Shown here piece after piece: positions 6,228 through 15,278 of a DNA stretch of 19,262 bases. The stretch is from JBFMAP01 sp964632135 (GTDB taxonomy: Archaea > Micrarchaeota > Micrarchaeia > Burarchaeales > JBFMAP01), in assembly GCA_964632135.1 (NCBI GenBank), contig CAZWEI010000021.1, positions 1-19,262 of the forward strand, in the 5' to 3' direction. How positions within the stretch are numbered: the stretch's first letter is position 1; every line of letters begins with the position of its first letter. The notes beneath the pieces are model-generated. The model had not been told where the DNA came from, made no database searches, and was given only the letters and a program-made list of their open reading frames with translations. A program made the translations under genes and the position numbers.

Positions 6228-6712
6228 TTTTTTCTCTGAACCGCGGGCACTCCTTCCACGAGCGCGCCAGGCGCAACGTCCCTGTTCACGAGCGAGCACG
6301 CGGAGACGACGGCGCCGTCGCCCACGCTCAATCCCGCGAGCACAGTGGAGTTCATCCCTATCATTACGTCCCTACCTATTTTAGTCTTTCCCCTCCTCCA
6401 CTCGCCGACCAGAAACTCGTGCGCCACGATTGTTGCGTTGAAACCGATGACCGAGTTGTCGCCTATCTCAATCAATTCAGGGAAGAAAATATCGAACGTA
6501 ACTCCGAGCGCAACGGATACATTTCTGCCGACTTTCATCCCCAGCGCGCGGTAGAGGAAATTCTTCAGCGAGAGCGACGGGAGGTATTTGCACGCATAGA
6601 TGACCAAAAAATTTATCACGACGCGGAACGGGTTCTTTACCCTCCACCAGCATTGGAGTGAATTCTTCCCGCGCACCCTGAAAACTTCCAACCTTCTTTT
6701 TTGCATTCTCAT
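6224..6712 (-). CDS. Hexapeptide-repeat (left-handed beta-helix) acyltransferase
   Basis: The 162-residue protein has the hexapeptide repeats of the maltose/galactoside O-acetyltransferase-like group from about residue 58 onward: GMKVGRNVSVALGV, IEIGDNSVIGFNATIVAHEF, KIGRDVMIGMNSTVLAGLSVGDGAVVSACSLV, then VEGVPA. Such enzymes are trimers that move acetyl or acyl groups from CoA to sugars or similar acceptors. An N-terminal hydrophobic stretch (FRVVINFLVIYACKYLPSL, ~29-47) may dock it at the membrane. Its histidine in IVAHEF could be catalytic. The acceptor cannot be told. The stop overlaps the V4R start. A TATA element at 6735-6749 puts the transcript start within a few bases of ATG 6712, hence probably leaderless. 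Confidence 0.85.
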   Translation of the reverse strand: MRMQKRRLEVFRVRGKNSLQCWWRVKNPFRVVINFLVIYACKYLPSLSLKNFLYRALGMKVGRNVSVALGVTFDIFFPELIEIGDNSVIGFNATIVAHEFLVGEWRRGKTKIGRDVMIGMNSTVLAGLSVGDGAVVSACSLVNRDVAPGALVEGVPAVQRKK

Positions 6713-6734
6713 ATCCCACGATTATAAGCAGTGG

Positions 6735-6749
6735 TAAATATTTAAATAC
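6735..6749. promoter_or_regulatory. Symmetrical TATA element shared by divergent genes
   Basis: TAAATATTTAAATAC lies between the acyltransferase (-) and the giant protein (+). It is close to palindromic and fits the -25 position for a leaderless acyltransferase message. On the plus strand it predicts a start near 6772, leaving a ~40-nt leader that contains the GGAGGTG SD at 6799-6805. Confidence 0.5.
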
Positions 6750-6810
6750 TAGGAACCCTATTATAAACGTCGAATGCGCCGAACGCGTGCTTATGCTCGG
6801 AGGTGCTCGC

Positions 6811-9800
6811 ATGGTTGTCCTTTTTCAAACTGGTACAGGTACACTCAAAGAGAAACCGAAGGAGACGGTGAATTACGAATCGAAGCTAGTCTCGCTCGCC
6901 AACAACTATATAACAAACGAGCCGCTCAGGAACTGGGTTCTTGGCAAAATCTCGGAAATCAAAGGCACGGAAAAGAAAGAGCATCTCGGGAACACGGAGA
7001 CGCTTTACAAGGCAGGCGCGGTACTGATTATGTGCGCCTCGCAACTTGTTGACGAGTCCCCGGAGAATATAAAGAAATTCGTGCTTGCTGCTGAGAATGA
7101 CATATCCAATATGCTCAAAAAAACCCCTCCAGACATGGGGCGCTTCGCGTCAGACCTTAACAGGAGCCGCGCTGGCGAGAAGCTGACGTTCACTGGAAAC
7201 GTCACGCTCGCGGAGCAAGTGCCGCAGAAGGTTGAACGACCATCCCCGCAACTGGATGAGGACAAGACTATTTCCGAAGAGGCAAAAATGACGGGCGAGC
7301 AGCTCAAGCTCCTAGAAGAAATAACAAAGAGATGGGCTGAATTCACGGCTTATGTAAAAAACGGCGAGGTCGTCTTTTCCGAGAAAAAGTTCGAAGAGTA
7401 CGATGACAAGTTCAAGGGCATTCGGGAAGATCTAATCAAGCAGAAAAACGCATTGGAGGCCGAGACAAAGGCGGATTTCGAAAAAAAAGATGGCATAATC
7501 GACCAGCAACTGCACACCAACCAGGAGCAGTTGAAAACCATGAATGAAAACCTGAAACTCTTGGATTGCGCGATAAGTTACGTGCACCAGGCATCCCAGA
7601 TACTATCCCTCCTCAGGCAAGCCCAAACACCTTCAAGTAATTTTGTTGCTGCTGATGATGCAGGAAAGCTTCTTGATGCGATGGTAAGCAACCCACAAAA
7701 GTTCGGGCTTAAGGAAGGAACTCTTGAGTACGAATCGCTCAGGAGCATGAACGAATCGCTCAAGAGCGGTAGTCTCAGAAAAGACATCGAAGAGGCAAAG
7801 AAGAAGAACGACACGGACTTCTTTGGAAGACTTCTCGACAGGGTAAAGCTCGCTACGAGCAAGGGCTTCCCGACATACGTGTACGCCGCGTTGGATACGG
7901 ATACGTATCAAACCACGACTGTCGAGGCACCGAAAAACATCAAAATGAGTCCCGCGGAGACCTTTTCAGGCAGTAGCAACACGACTTTCACTCTGAGCCA
8001 CAAACCAGTTAAAGGCACCCTGACTCTCGATGTGAAGTATACGGGCACTAGCGGATATACGCCAAAGACCGAGGGTACGGATTTCACAGTTGACTACGAT
8101 ACAGGCATAATCACGTGGATAGGCTCGAACCTTCCAACCAACGCCGGCGACTCGATAAGGGTTAATTACTATTACACAAAACCCGGCGGAACGACAAGAG
8201 AGACGATAACTACGGCCAAAACAAGGAACATCGACGCTTTATTCGGCTCGCCGAACTCCTGGACAGGCTCGCTCCACTGGACTCAGGCGTGGGGCTCAAC
8301 CGAGACGACGAAAAAAAGAGAGATAGGGAACAAATACCTCCAGCAGTTCTTGGGCAGCCAATTTGACGGGAGCAAATCCGTGACCCTTCTCTACACCCCT
8401 GTTCGCGGAACGGTTGAGCTCTTGGTTGGCGAGGAAAAGAAGACCGAAGGAACTGATTTCACAGTTGACTACGAAAACAAAAAAATCACCTGGCTCGGGG
8501 AAACCCTCCCTTCCAGCATCAACGTTTATTACTATTACAGCGAAACGAAGGAAAAATACGCCCCTTCCTCCGTGAATGTCATATGGGCGAAAAACCCGAA
8601 GAGGGACGGCGTAAGTCTAACGCGGCTCGAGTACAACAGCAAAGACGGAGAATATGGTTTCGACCATACCACGCACGTGGGGACAGAAGGAATATGGATA
8701 TATAAAGGCGGCGAGACACATTCCCGCCTGGCGTATGACAACCCGACATTGCGAAAACAGATAGCAAGCATGAATACCTGGGGCACAACTGACTTTGGCG
8801 CGGGAGCGTTCAGCGTGTATGGCAAATACACGGAATACACGAAAGAGAAGGGAAGGGTGCCTGACCACATGGTAGGCTTCCAGATTTCAAAAACAGGACG
8901 AACAATGAAAGAAACAGACGAGATCGCGCTTGGGCGGATGGACGACCAGATTGACGGCATGATAGACGAAAAACAATGGGGCAAACTCAGGGGTGAGATA
9001 AGCAAATTCTCAAACGAAGGGGACCTTTACGGCCTGAATTATATAAAAAACATGCTTCAGAGTGCGCGCTCAGATGACCCCACAATCACCTCGTGTTTCT
9101 CTGACGACAAGACTGACGACAAGAAGGAGATACAGTCTATTCTCGACAATGTGACCGTGCTCTGCCAAAGGGCCGGCTATGACCAGGACATGCTAAAAAC
9201 GACTACGCTTGCCTCTGGGCAATCAGAACCAGGGGTTATAGTGCAGGTAGGAATATTGAAATCAGAGATTCAGAACAAAATCTCCAACGACGATACTAAA
9301 GGAGTGACTGCAGTGCTCGACGGGTTGATAGGCTATGACCCGGCAATCCAGATCGGGATTTACGATTGGCTTGACAAGGACCTCGAAACGATCTCCAAAA
9401 ACTCCGATTTGACCTCAGAGGTCAGAGTCCTTGTCGAAAAGTTCAAGAACGAGCAGGGAAGCATTCAGCCATCACTCATCTCAGAGGAGAAAATCGCAAG
9501 CCAGTTCATAGACGAGGCAAAGCGGAATACGAAGAAGTTCCTCAACTACGACGCGAGCGGAAATTGTGTGATAAAACAGGACGCAAGCGGCGAGTGGAAC
9601 GTCTTTGTTTCAGGCGACGCGACGTCGTTCAGAAGTTACGTCGACAAAACACTCAGCAAGCCGCAGAATTTCGGGCTGGCGATAGCGGTCCGCGACGAAC
9701 TCTATGCCGCTATCCAGAACGTAAAGAGTCAGGCAGTGGATCCGACGGGAAAGGGCCTTACGCAAGATGTCGTGGATGGGTTCGTTACAGAACTCACGGA

Positions 9801-11703
9801 ACTCATGACGCGGATAAGCCCGCAGTGCGCGCTGACAGAGAACGAATACGGGCAGAGGAGACTCAGGCTTGCAACGCAGAAGAGCATTGAATCGCTTCTG
9901 GCGTACGCGAGAAGCGCGAGGAACAAAAAATACGACGCTGATAAGGCGCTTGAAACCGCGAAGCAGAACAAAAATGTTACTCCCGAACTGGAGAACGCCG
10001 CCAACAAGGCAACGGAAGAAGCCGATAAGGCAGAGAAGAACGCCGCGACGCAGTTCGAGATCGTTATGAAGCACTTCATAGACAAAAACATCACAGGACT
10101 TATCACGCTGCAGAAATGGCTCATCGGGAAAAGCCAGGATATAGACTATCTTAGAGGCGGTCTCGCTAAAACGTACATCGTGGCCATAGACGCCAAAATA
10201 AAGGAGCGCGAGAACCAGGGATTCACCGTTCCTAACGAGGATTACGTGATGAAGGACATGGAGTTCTCCATGTATCTTGCGCGCGGCCGCAACTGGAGTA
10301 CCGGCGGGCTCAGGGGCATAGAACTCGAGCACAGGGACACAACGCCGATGCAAAGGAACAAGTGGCGCATATCTGAAAAATATGTGCGCGGCGAGGAGCT
10401 TTCCCCGGAAGTGGAGAAATGGATGTCCGTGTTCGTGCTCAACAGGAATACGCTCGAGGCGAAAACATTCTACGAGTCGCTGACAGACATCTACAGACGC
10501 CTGGGGCTGACCGTCGTGGACACGAAGAACGTTGACCTTAGTAAGGACAATTTTTTCGTCCCGATTGGAGGAAGCGCGCTCCTTGACCAAAACCTGAGGG
10601 ACAAAATTGACGCGCTCGGCCTTGGCGCGATTTTCGACGTGCGCGCAGGCGGCGCTCTTGGCGGGAAGATAATGAGCGCAATCGTGGATGGCCGTCTCGA
10701 AGTGGATTCTTACATGGGGCTTGGCGCCCCGGTGAAGGGCGGCGCAATAATACTAAAGGAGCGCACCAAAGGCGCCGGCGACCTCGACCCGCTCATAAAG
10801 GAGTTCATAGCGATGTACAGGAAGGACCCGAACGGCTTCGAGCAGATGCTGAAGGCGACGCTTAAGGCAGGGAATCACACGTTCTGGGTCGAGACCACCG
10901 GCGAGGCGATTAAGGGCACCAGACCGCCTGACGTGAGCAAATTCGAGGTCCGCCAGCAAGAGCAGACGCCCGGATACAGGAAAACCGGGGCAATAGACAT
11001 GCGCAGGTATCTCGTTAAGATGTACTATGTCGGCAACAGTCTCGCGGTCGAGGCCACCGAATTCAAGAACCTGAACAAGCAGACGCGCGCAGACCTGGAG
11101 TTGAAGGGCATCCCGCAGTTCAACCTTGCCGGGCTAAAGGTCGCAACGACCGCGACCGGCCATGCGATGGATTACAGGGAGTACGCGCGCGAGGGCGTGT
11201 CAGGCTTCCACGACCTTACGTGGAACGCGGGCGTGAAATGGAATTTCCTCTCGAAAGATTACGGCCAGGGCAAACTGAAGCCTTTGGGCGCGCTTTCCGT
11301 TAATTACGAAAGCAGGGAAAGATACGATGTTTTCAAAGGCGCAAAACTGAGCGCAGAGGCAGAGAAGATAGGCAAGAACTGGAAATTCACGCTGGGCGGA
11401 AGCAGGACCACCACGGAATACGAGCAGAGCAAGAACAGGATGGAGCGCAACATGTTCACGGCAGGTGCTTACATGATTTCGAAGGACTTCAGTTTAACCG
11501 CAGGATTGGGTCGCGAGACCAACAAGTACCCCGGAACCGCAACAGAGATACACCGGGATAATTACGAAGTTAAGGTCGACTTCGCGCGACTCGTAAACAT
11601 ACGATATGCGAATTTCGACAATAGGACGCAAGGCCAGTGGGTGCAGAATAAGGACCACCGCGAGACGTGGTCAATCAACGTTAATCTCAGCATTCCTTTA
11701 TAA
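6811..11703 (+). CDS. Giant protein with barrel-like C-terminus, function unknown
   Basis: I do not recognise this 1630-residue protein. ATG at 6811 is chosen for its strong SD GGAGGTG 5 nt upstream. No signal peptide or long membrane helix is visible. Residues 1-~375 are mostly helical with coiled-coil stretches. Two related beta domains follow (~382-457 and ~513-578), each with TEGTDFTVDY and ending in a YYYY-rich strand. Residues ~700-1110 are again helical, with an Ala/Lys/Glu-rich coil near 1040-1090. The last ~190 residues (from ~1440) are amphipathic strands and turns, such as DLTWNAGVKWNF, MFTAGAYMISKDFSLTAGLG and YEVKVDFARLVNIRYANF, ending WSINVNLSIPL as in outer-membrane barrels. 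It may form an operon with the SecB-like gene 60 nt downstream. A surface or envelope role is inference. Confidence 0.85.
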   Translation: MVVLFQTGTGTLKEKPKETVNYESKLVSLANNYITNEPLRNWVLGKISEIKGTEKKEHLGNTETLYKAGAVLIMCASQLVDESPENIKKFVLAAENDISNMLKKTPPDMGRFASDLNRSRAGEKLTFTGNVTLAEQVPQKVERPSPQLDEDKTISEEAKMTGEQLKLLEEITKRWAEFTAYVKNGEVVFSEKKFEEYDDKFKGIREDLIKQKNALEAETKADFEKKDGIIDQQLHTNQEQLKTMNENLKLLDCAISYVHQASQILSLLRQAQTPSSNFVAADDAGKLLDAMVSNPQKFGLKEGTLEYESLRSMNESLKSGSLRKDIEEAKKKNDTDFFGRLLDRVKLATSKGFPTYVYAALDTDTYQTTTVEAPKNIKMSPAETFSGSSNTTFTLSHKPVKGTLTLDVKYTGTSGYTPKTEGTDFTVDYDTGIITWIGSNLPTNAGDSIRVNYYYTKPGGTTRETITTAKTRNIDALFGSPNSWTGSLHWTQAWGSTETTKKREIGNKYLQQFLGSQFDGSKSVTLLYTPVRGTVELLVGEEKKTEGTDFTVDYENKKITWLGETLPSSINVYYYYSETKEKYAPSSVNVIWAKNPKRDGVSLTRLEYNSKDGEYGFDHTTHVGTEGIWIYKGGETHSRLAYDNPTLRKQIASMNTWGTTDFGAGAFSVYGKYTEYTKEKGRVPDHMVGFQISKTGRTMKETDEIALGRMDDQIDGMIDEKQWGKLRGEISKFSNEGDLYGLNYIKNMLQSARSDDPTITSCFSDDKTDDKKEIQSILDNVTVLCQRAGYDQDMLKTTTLASGQSEPGVIVQVGILKSEIQNKISNDDTKGVTAVLDGLIGYDPAIQIGIYDWLDKDLETISKNSDLTSEVRVLVEKFKNEQGSIQPSLISEEKIASQFIDEAKRNTKKFLNYDASGNCVIKQDASGEWNVFVSGDATSFRSYVDKTLSKPQNFGLAIAVRDELYAAIQNVKSQAVDPTGKGLTQDVVDGFVTELTELMTRISPQCALTENEYGQRRLRLATQKSIESLLAYARSARNKKYDADKALETAKQNKNVTPELENAANKATEEADKAEKNAATQFEIVMKHFIDKNITGLITLQKWLIGKSQDIDYLRGGLAKTYIVAIDAKIKERENQGFTVPNEDYVMKDMEFSMYLARGRNWSTGGLRGIELEHRDTTPMQRNKWRISEKYVRGEELSPEVEKWMSVFVLNRNTLEAKTFYESLTDIYRRLGLTVVDTKNVDLSKDNFFVPIGGSALLDQNLRDKIDALGLGAIFDVRAGGALGGKIMSAIVDGRLEVDSYMGLGAPVKGGAIILKERTKGAGDLDPLIKEFIAMYRKDPNGFEQMLKATLKAGNHTFWVETTGEAIKGTRPPDVSKFEVRQQEQTPGYRKTGAIDMRRYLVKMYYVGNSLAVEATEFKNLNKQTRADLELKGIPQFNLAGLKVATTATGHAMDYREYAREGVSGFHDLTWNAGVKWNFLSKDYGQGKLKPLGALSVNYESRERYDVFKGAKLSAEAEKIGKNWKFTLGGSRTTTEYEQSKNRMERNMFTAGAYMISKDFSLTAGLGRETNKYPGTATEIHRDNYEVKVDFARLVNIRYANFDNRTQGQWVQNKDHRETWSINVNLSIPL
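8080..8474 (+). repeat. Two copies of a beta-domain sequence inside the giant gene
   Basis: The two TEGTDFTVDY domains share a 20-nt identical stretch at 8080-8099 and 8455-8474, 375 nt apart. The rest of the domains has diverged, with similar protein patterns VKGTLTLDV/VRGTVELLV and ITWIGSNLP/ITWLGETLP. This points to an internal domain duplication. Confidence 0.75.
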
Positions 11704-11763
11704 TCGCGTTCATCGCGTTCGGGCGATTGTTGGTATGATGTTGGATTGTTGGAGGTGGGCGGG

Positions 11764-12150
11764 ATGATAACAGGAGGAAAAATGGAATACGTCGAGGCTA
11801 AGAGGGACAAGTACGAGGTTGCAAAAGGGCTGTCGTTGAACATAACAATTGACGACATAGTTCTCAGCGACGGAGAGCTGGAGGTAAAATACACGTACAT
11901 CGCGAACTATCAGGACGGCGTTGGCGAGCTCACGATAAGGGGCTCGATGTTTGCGCGAGAGGAAAGCGAGAGGACAGAGGCGATAATGGCCGGCTGGACG
12001 AAGACGAAAAACCTGCCGGAGGATTTCGTTGAGTCCGTCCTCAACAGCATAAACTACGCGTGCGGCGTCAATGGAATTCAGGTCGTCCGCATACTCGACC
12101 TAGCACCGCCGATCGTCGCGCCAAAAATAGAACTCGCGAGGAGCGCGTAA
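11764..12150 (+). CDS. Small SecB-like protein (putative export chaperone)
   Basis: The 128-residue protein has long beta strands (GLSLNITIDDIVLSD, GELEVKYTYIANY, GVGELTIRGSMFARE), a helix-forming LPEDFVESVLNSINYACG and the end LDLAPPIVAPKI. This order, with a hydrophobic helix followed by a PPI..P segment, resembles SecB and archaeal SecB-like proteins, where the tail reads ...L.LPPPI.LP. SecB keeps proteins unfolded for export. The match is by pattern only. ATG at 11764 has SD GGAGGTG; ATG at 11782, preceded by AGGAGG, is equally plausible. It lies 60 nt after the giant gene without a TATA of its own and converges on the 652-residue barrel-like protein. Confidence 0.6.
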   Translation: MITGGKMEYVEAKRDKYEVAKGLSLNITIDDIVLSDGELEVKYTYIANYQDGVGELTIRGSMFAREESERTEAIMAGWTKTKNLPEDFVESVLNSINYACGVNGIQVVRILDLAPPIVAPKIELARSA

Positions 12151-12166
12151 TTTATTTTTATTTTCA
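12151..12166 (+). terminator. T-rich terminator after the SecB-like gene
   Basis: TTTATTTTTATTTTCA follows directly after the stop codon at 12148-12150, in the 20-nt gap to the convergent gene. It fits an archaeal oligo-T terminator for the giant-protein/SecB-like unit. Confidence 0.5.
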
Positions 12167-12170
12167 TTCT

Positions 12171-14129
12171 CTATTCGTTTTCTTCTTTTTCCTTCTCCTT
12201 CTTCTTGCCGCCGAAACTATACCCTACGCGCAGAGAGACTGCGTTATACTTTGAAAGCGGGTCGGTGATCTCGAGCCTGAGGCTCGCGTTCTTTATGTCC
12301 TTCCTGTACCAAAACCCATACGAGACCGGATGCGACATATCACTGAGAATGTTCTGCAGCGCCGCGCCCACGTCAGTTCCGAATTCAGCCCCAAACCTGC
12401 CCCATTTTTTCCTGTCCCCCCAAAACCCGCTTTCTATCCCGAGCAGCGGGGTGGATTTCTTCGTGAACATCCTGCCGGCGCGTATGACGAAGTCCTCCTG
12501 TATCGGCGGAAGGTGATAAACGAACTGCGCGCCAAATGCTGTCTTTTTCTTACCCTTCTCCGCAAGTTCGGGTATCTCCGTTCCATCAGGCGCCGTGACT
12601 TTCGTCTCAGTTGTCGTTACAATCATCGTCCCCCTCACGCTCAGCCTGCGCATGAGTTCAGCGAACGTGTCGTTCCCTTTAACGAATGAAAACGGTCCCA
12701 AATCGAACTGGTATATCTCGGTTTTCGGTTTCTTCAACTCGTACAAATCAGTCTTCCCATACCTCCCAACGCTCCAATCGAATTTCTTAGGCATGAACAC
12801 GCCAACAGCTATCTCCATAGGCAACTCTTTCTCCCCGACCTTAACCTCACTGCCTTTTCCTTCGACACTGAAATACGCTTCGGGGCTTTCGCACACTACC
12901 TCCTGGCCGAGCACCTTACCCCGGTAAGCAGCGACAACCGCGTACTCGCCTGCCCCGAACTTATAGTCGCCAGCCACCTTCTTGTTGAGTTCTTCTATGC
13001 CAAGCTCAAAACTGTAATTTCCCTTGTCGTCAGTCGTCCATGCTTGCTCGTGAATCGGTTTGTAAACGCCGTCGCTCACCTTCTTAAATATCACAAGGCT
13101 TATCGTCTGTCCCCCCCCTATGTTCACGTCAACGTCCTTCATCTTTATCGAAAGATGGCCCTCAACAACAAGCTTCTCCTTGGCCTCTCCCTCAGCAAAC
13201 CTGCGCGGGTTCACTTTCTCCACCGTAATTCCGCACTCGAGCTTCGCCTCGACCTTCTCAGCCCCTACGTCGCCTACCACGTAATACCCACTCATCTCCT
13301 TGAACCTTTTCTCCGTGAACATCGCGAGCCCCTGCGCGAACAGCCCGCTTTTCTTGCGATTTTCTGCTATCGCGTTAATCTCCTCATCTGTTGCTTTTGG
13401 GTTTTGCCTCCGAATCGCGCCCCTGTCCGAACTATCTGAAAATGTTTCCTCGCCTCCAGTTTTTGCCACCTTTTCGAACTCCTCAACGCCCTTCCCCTGG
13501 CAAGTGATGAACGTGAGCAGGTAAAGCAGCGCGGTCTTGCCAGCATCACCTCCGCGCACAGCGGTAACGCTTCCATCATCGGAAACATAAACCCGGTCGC
13601 CCTTTTGCAGGTCCTCGCCCTTCTCAATCGTCACGACATCGCCGAAAATCGGCATAAGTTTCGCGTCCTCGACCGCCTTCTGGCCAATAAGCCCGAACCT
13701 CTCGCTTATTGTTTTCAAAATTTCGTCTGCCGGCTTCTCGAGTGATATTCCGCTCTTTTTGAGCCCGTTGAGGTACGTTTCAGCCCACTTCACATATTCC
13801 AAATCATCCGAGCGCAACGCCTTCGACGTTTTCCAGTCCTTTCCCTTCTCCTTCAGTGCGGCCTCTGCGCGCTCGCCTGCCTTGTGCATGCCAAGAAGAA
13901 CGAAGAGGAGCATCTCGTTTTCGGACATACCCGCGTCCTTCATTTTCAAATAATGCTTGGCGAAATAATCCTGGTAGCTGAGCGCGGTCATCCTGACCTG
14001 GTCGCTCGCCTTTGTCGTGTACTGCCCCTTCTCGATAGCGGTAACTTTCTCGGGCGTCAAATTCAGCTTCGCCAGTACGTCAGGTAGTTTCTTCTCGGTT
14101 TCAGGAGATTGAACTAATTTTTCTGCCAC
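12171..14129 (-). CDS. Protein with Ig-like and outer-membrane-barrel-like regions
   Basis: I do not recognise this 652-residue protein. Residues 1-~160 are helical; ~163-191 is a small beta piece (GDVVTIEKGEDLQKGDRVYV); ~295-425 looks like an Ig/CNA-B-type beta sandwich (VVEGHLSIKM, ISLVIFKK, DKGNYSFELGI, GEYAVVAAYRGKV). Residues ~495-639 are alternating amphipathic strands (TAFGAQFVYHL, FVIRAGRMF, GRFGAEFGTDVG, SYGFWYRKD, ASLRLEITD) ending VSLRVGYSF, very like the last strand of a bacterial outer-membrane barrel with its terminal Phe. A charged tail of 13 residues follows. No signal peptide is visible. The start is GTG with GGTGG 4 nt upstream. It follows trpS by 36 nt. The layout resembles a smaller version of the 1630-residue protein. 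Confidence 0.85.
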   Translation of the reverse strand: MAEKLVQSPETEKKLPDVLAKLNLTPEKVTAIEKGQYTTKASDQVRMTALSYQDYFAKHYLKMKDAGMSENEMLLFVLLGMHKAGERAEAALKEKGKDWKTSKALRSDDLEYVKWAETYLNGLKKSGISLEKPADEILKTISERFGLIGQKAVEDAKLMPIFGDVVTIEKGEDLQKGDRVYVSDDGSVTAVRGGDAGKTALLYLLTFITCQGKGVEEFEKVAKTGGEETFSDSSDRGAIRRQNPKATDEEINAIAENRKKSGLFAQGLAMFTEKRFKEMSGYYVVGDVGAEKVEAKLECGITVEKVNPRRFAEGEAKEKLVVEGHLSIKMKDVDVNIGGGQTISLVIFKKVSDGVYKPIHEQAWTTDDKGNYSFELGIEELNKKVAGDYKFGAGEYAVVAAYRGKVLGQEVVCESPEAYFSVEGKGSEVKVGEKELPMEIAVGVFMPKKFDWSVGRYGKTDLYELKKPKTEIYQFDLGPFSFVKGNDTFAELMRRLSVRGTMIVTTTETKVTAPDGTEIPELAEKGKKKTAFGAQFVYHLPPIQEDFVIRAGRMFTKKSTPLLGIESGFWGDRKKWGRFGAEFGTDVGAALQNILSDMSHPVSYGFWYRKDIKNASLRLEITDPLSKYNAVSLRVGYSFGGKKKEKEKEENE

Positions 14130-14165
14130 AAAACCACCCCGTAAGACCGTGCGCGGTAAACAACA

Positions 14166-15269
14166 CTATTCGTTCTCATCCGCGCCTAATATCTCTTTCG
14201 CTTTAGGAAGCATCCTCTTTCTTTTCTCCTGATGCTGCTTGAGGTACGCGACGACCTTCGCCGCGACCTGTTTCTTGCACTCCCCGCACATCAGCGTGCC
14301 GCACAGGCAGCCATGCATCCTCTCGTTCAGTGCTTTGTCGTCCTCCTCAAAATGGAACGTGCACAATTCAGCAATCACGCACTTGTTCCACTCCGCGCCG
14401 AGCCTCTTCTGCTCCTCCACAGTCGCGCGCCCCCCTGTGAAAGCGCTCAGAACTTTTTTCTCCGCAAGTTTCGGGTCGTCGCCCAGCGTGAGTATGTTCA
14501 TCGGGTCTCTCTTCGACATCTTGAACTCGCCGTTCATACTTCTGAAAAATTTGTGATAAGTAGCGCCAGGAATTATGAATTTATACCCCGACTGGAATTT
14601 CTGGGCGATGTCGCGCGCGAGCCGGATGTGCGGGTCCTGGTCAGCGCCCACCGGAACAACAGTCATCTTCGGTCCCCCGAACTCCTTCAACTGGGGAAGA
14701 AGAATGTCCCCTGCCTGCGTGAGAACGGTGAAATACAATCCGATGGACCTCTCGCCGTAAAGCGCCTTGAGCATCGAAAGTGTGACCTTCCTCGCGAAAA
14801 TGAACGAGAGCCTCATCACGTTGCTCTCGCGCGACTGCTTCCAGATATACGCGTTGTTCGGGTCAAGCCCGAGCGCGAGAAGGTCTGCAACGTTTCCTAC
14901 CGCGTTTTTCGCGCTCTCCTCCAGACTCAATCCGTTATCCTCGTACGCCTCCAAGTCCGCAATCCCGTAGAACACTTTTGCGCCGAACTCCTTCTGCAGG
15001 AATATGAGCTCCTCCGCGGTCAATTTACTCCCAAGATGGAAATCGCCAGTCGGCTTTATCCCTGACATCGCTGCAATGGGTTTGTGATGCTCATACGCGC
15101 TCAGGAATTTATCAAACTCCCTGTGCGCGAAGATTATCCCCCTTCTGAAAAGGCGGTTCTTGTTCTTTATTCTCCTCAAAATCCCCTCGTCAATTTTCTG
15201 CATCCCGAACTCTGTGAAAAGTTTGTCATAGCTTACGAGCTCGTTGCTCCAGGGGTCGATAGTATCCAT
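14166..15269 (-). CDS. trpS: Tryptophan--tRNA ligase
   Basis: The 367-residue class I synthetase charges tRNA-Trp. It begins with the archaeal/eukaryotic-type IDPW and FRRGIIFAHREFD segments. The HIGH motif appears as PTGDFHLGS (~92-100), followed by GIADLEAYEDN, VVPVGADQDPHIRLARDIA and the KMSKS-type loop as FKMSKRDPMN, where archaeal enzymes often have KMSSS. Near the end, CLCGTLMCGECKKQ and a helix KVVAYLKQHQEKR are typical of this branch. Length fits the family. ATG at 15269 lies 9 nt after the KaiC-like stop, so the two are probably cotranscribed. Confidence 0.96.
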   Translation of the reverse strand: MDTIDPWSNELVSYDKLFTEFGMQKIDEGILRRIKNKNRLFRRGIIFAHREFDKFLSAYEHHKPIAAMSGIKPTGDFHLGSKLTAEELIFLQKEFGAKVFYGIADLEAYEDNGLSLEESAKNAVGNVADLLALGLDPNNAYIWKQSRESNVMRLSFIFARKVTLSMLKALYGERSIGLYFTVLTQAGDILLPQLKEFGGPKMTVVPVGADQDPHIRLARDIAQKFQSGYKFIIPGATYHKFFRSMNGEFKMSKRDPMNILTLGDDPKLAEKKVLSAFTGGRATVEEQKRLGAEWNKCVIAELCTFHFEEDDKALNERMHGCLCGTLMCGECKKQVAAKVVAYLKQHQEKRKRMLPKAKEILGADENE

Positions 15270-15278
15270 AGCACGACC

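Noticed and set aside
9610..10590. Minus-strand open frame of 326 codons
   Set aside because: It is fully inside the giant gene, has no SD or known motif, and arises from codon bias in GC-rich sequence.
14232..15065. Plus-strand open frame of 277 codons
   Set aside because: It is the antisense shadow of the tryptophanyl-tRNA synthetase gene, whose motifs are unambiguous.
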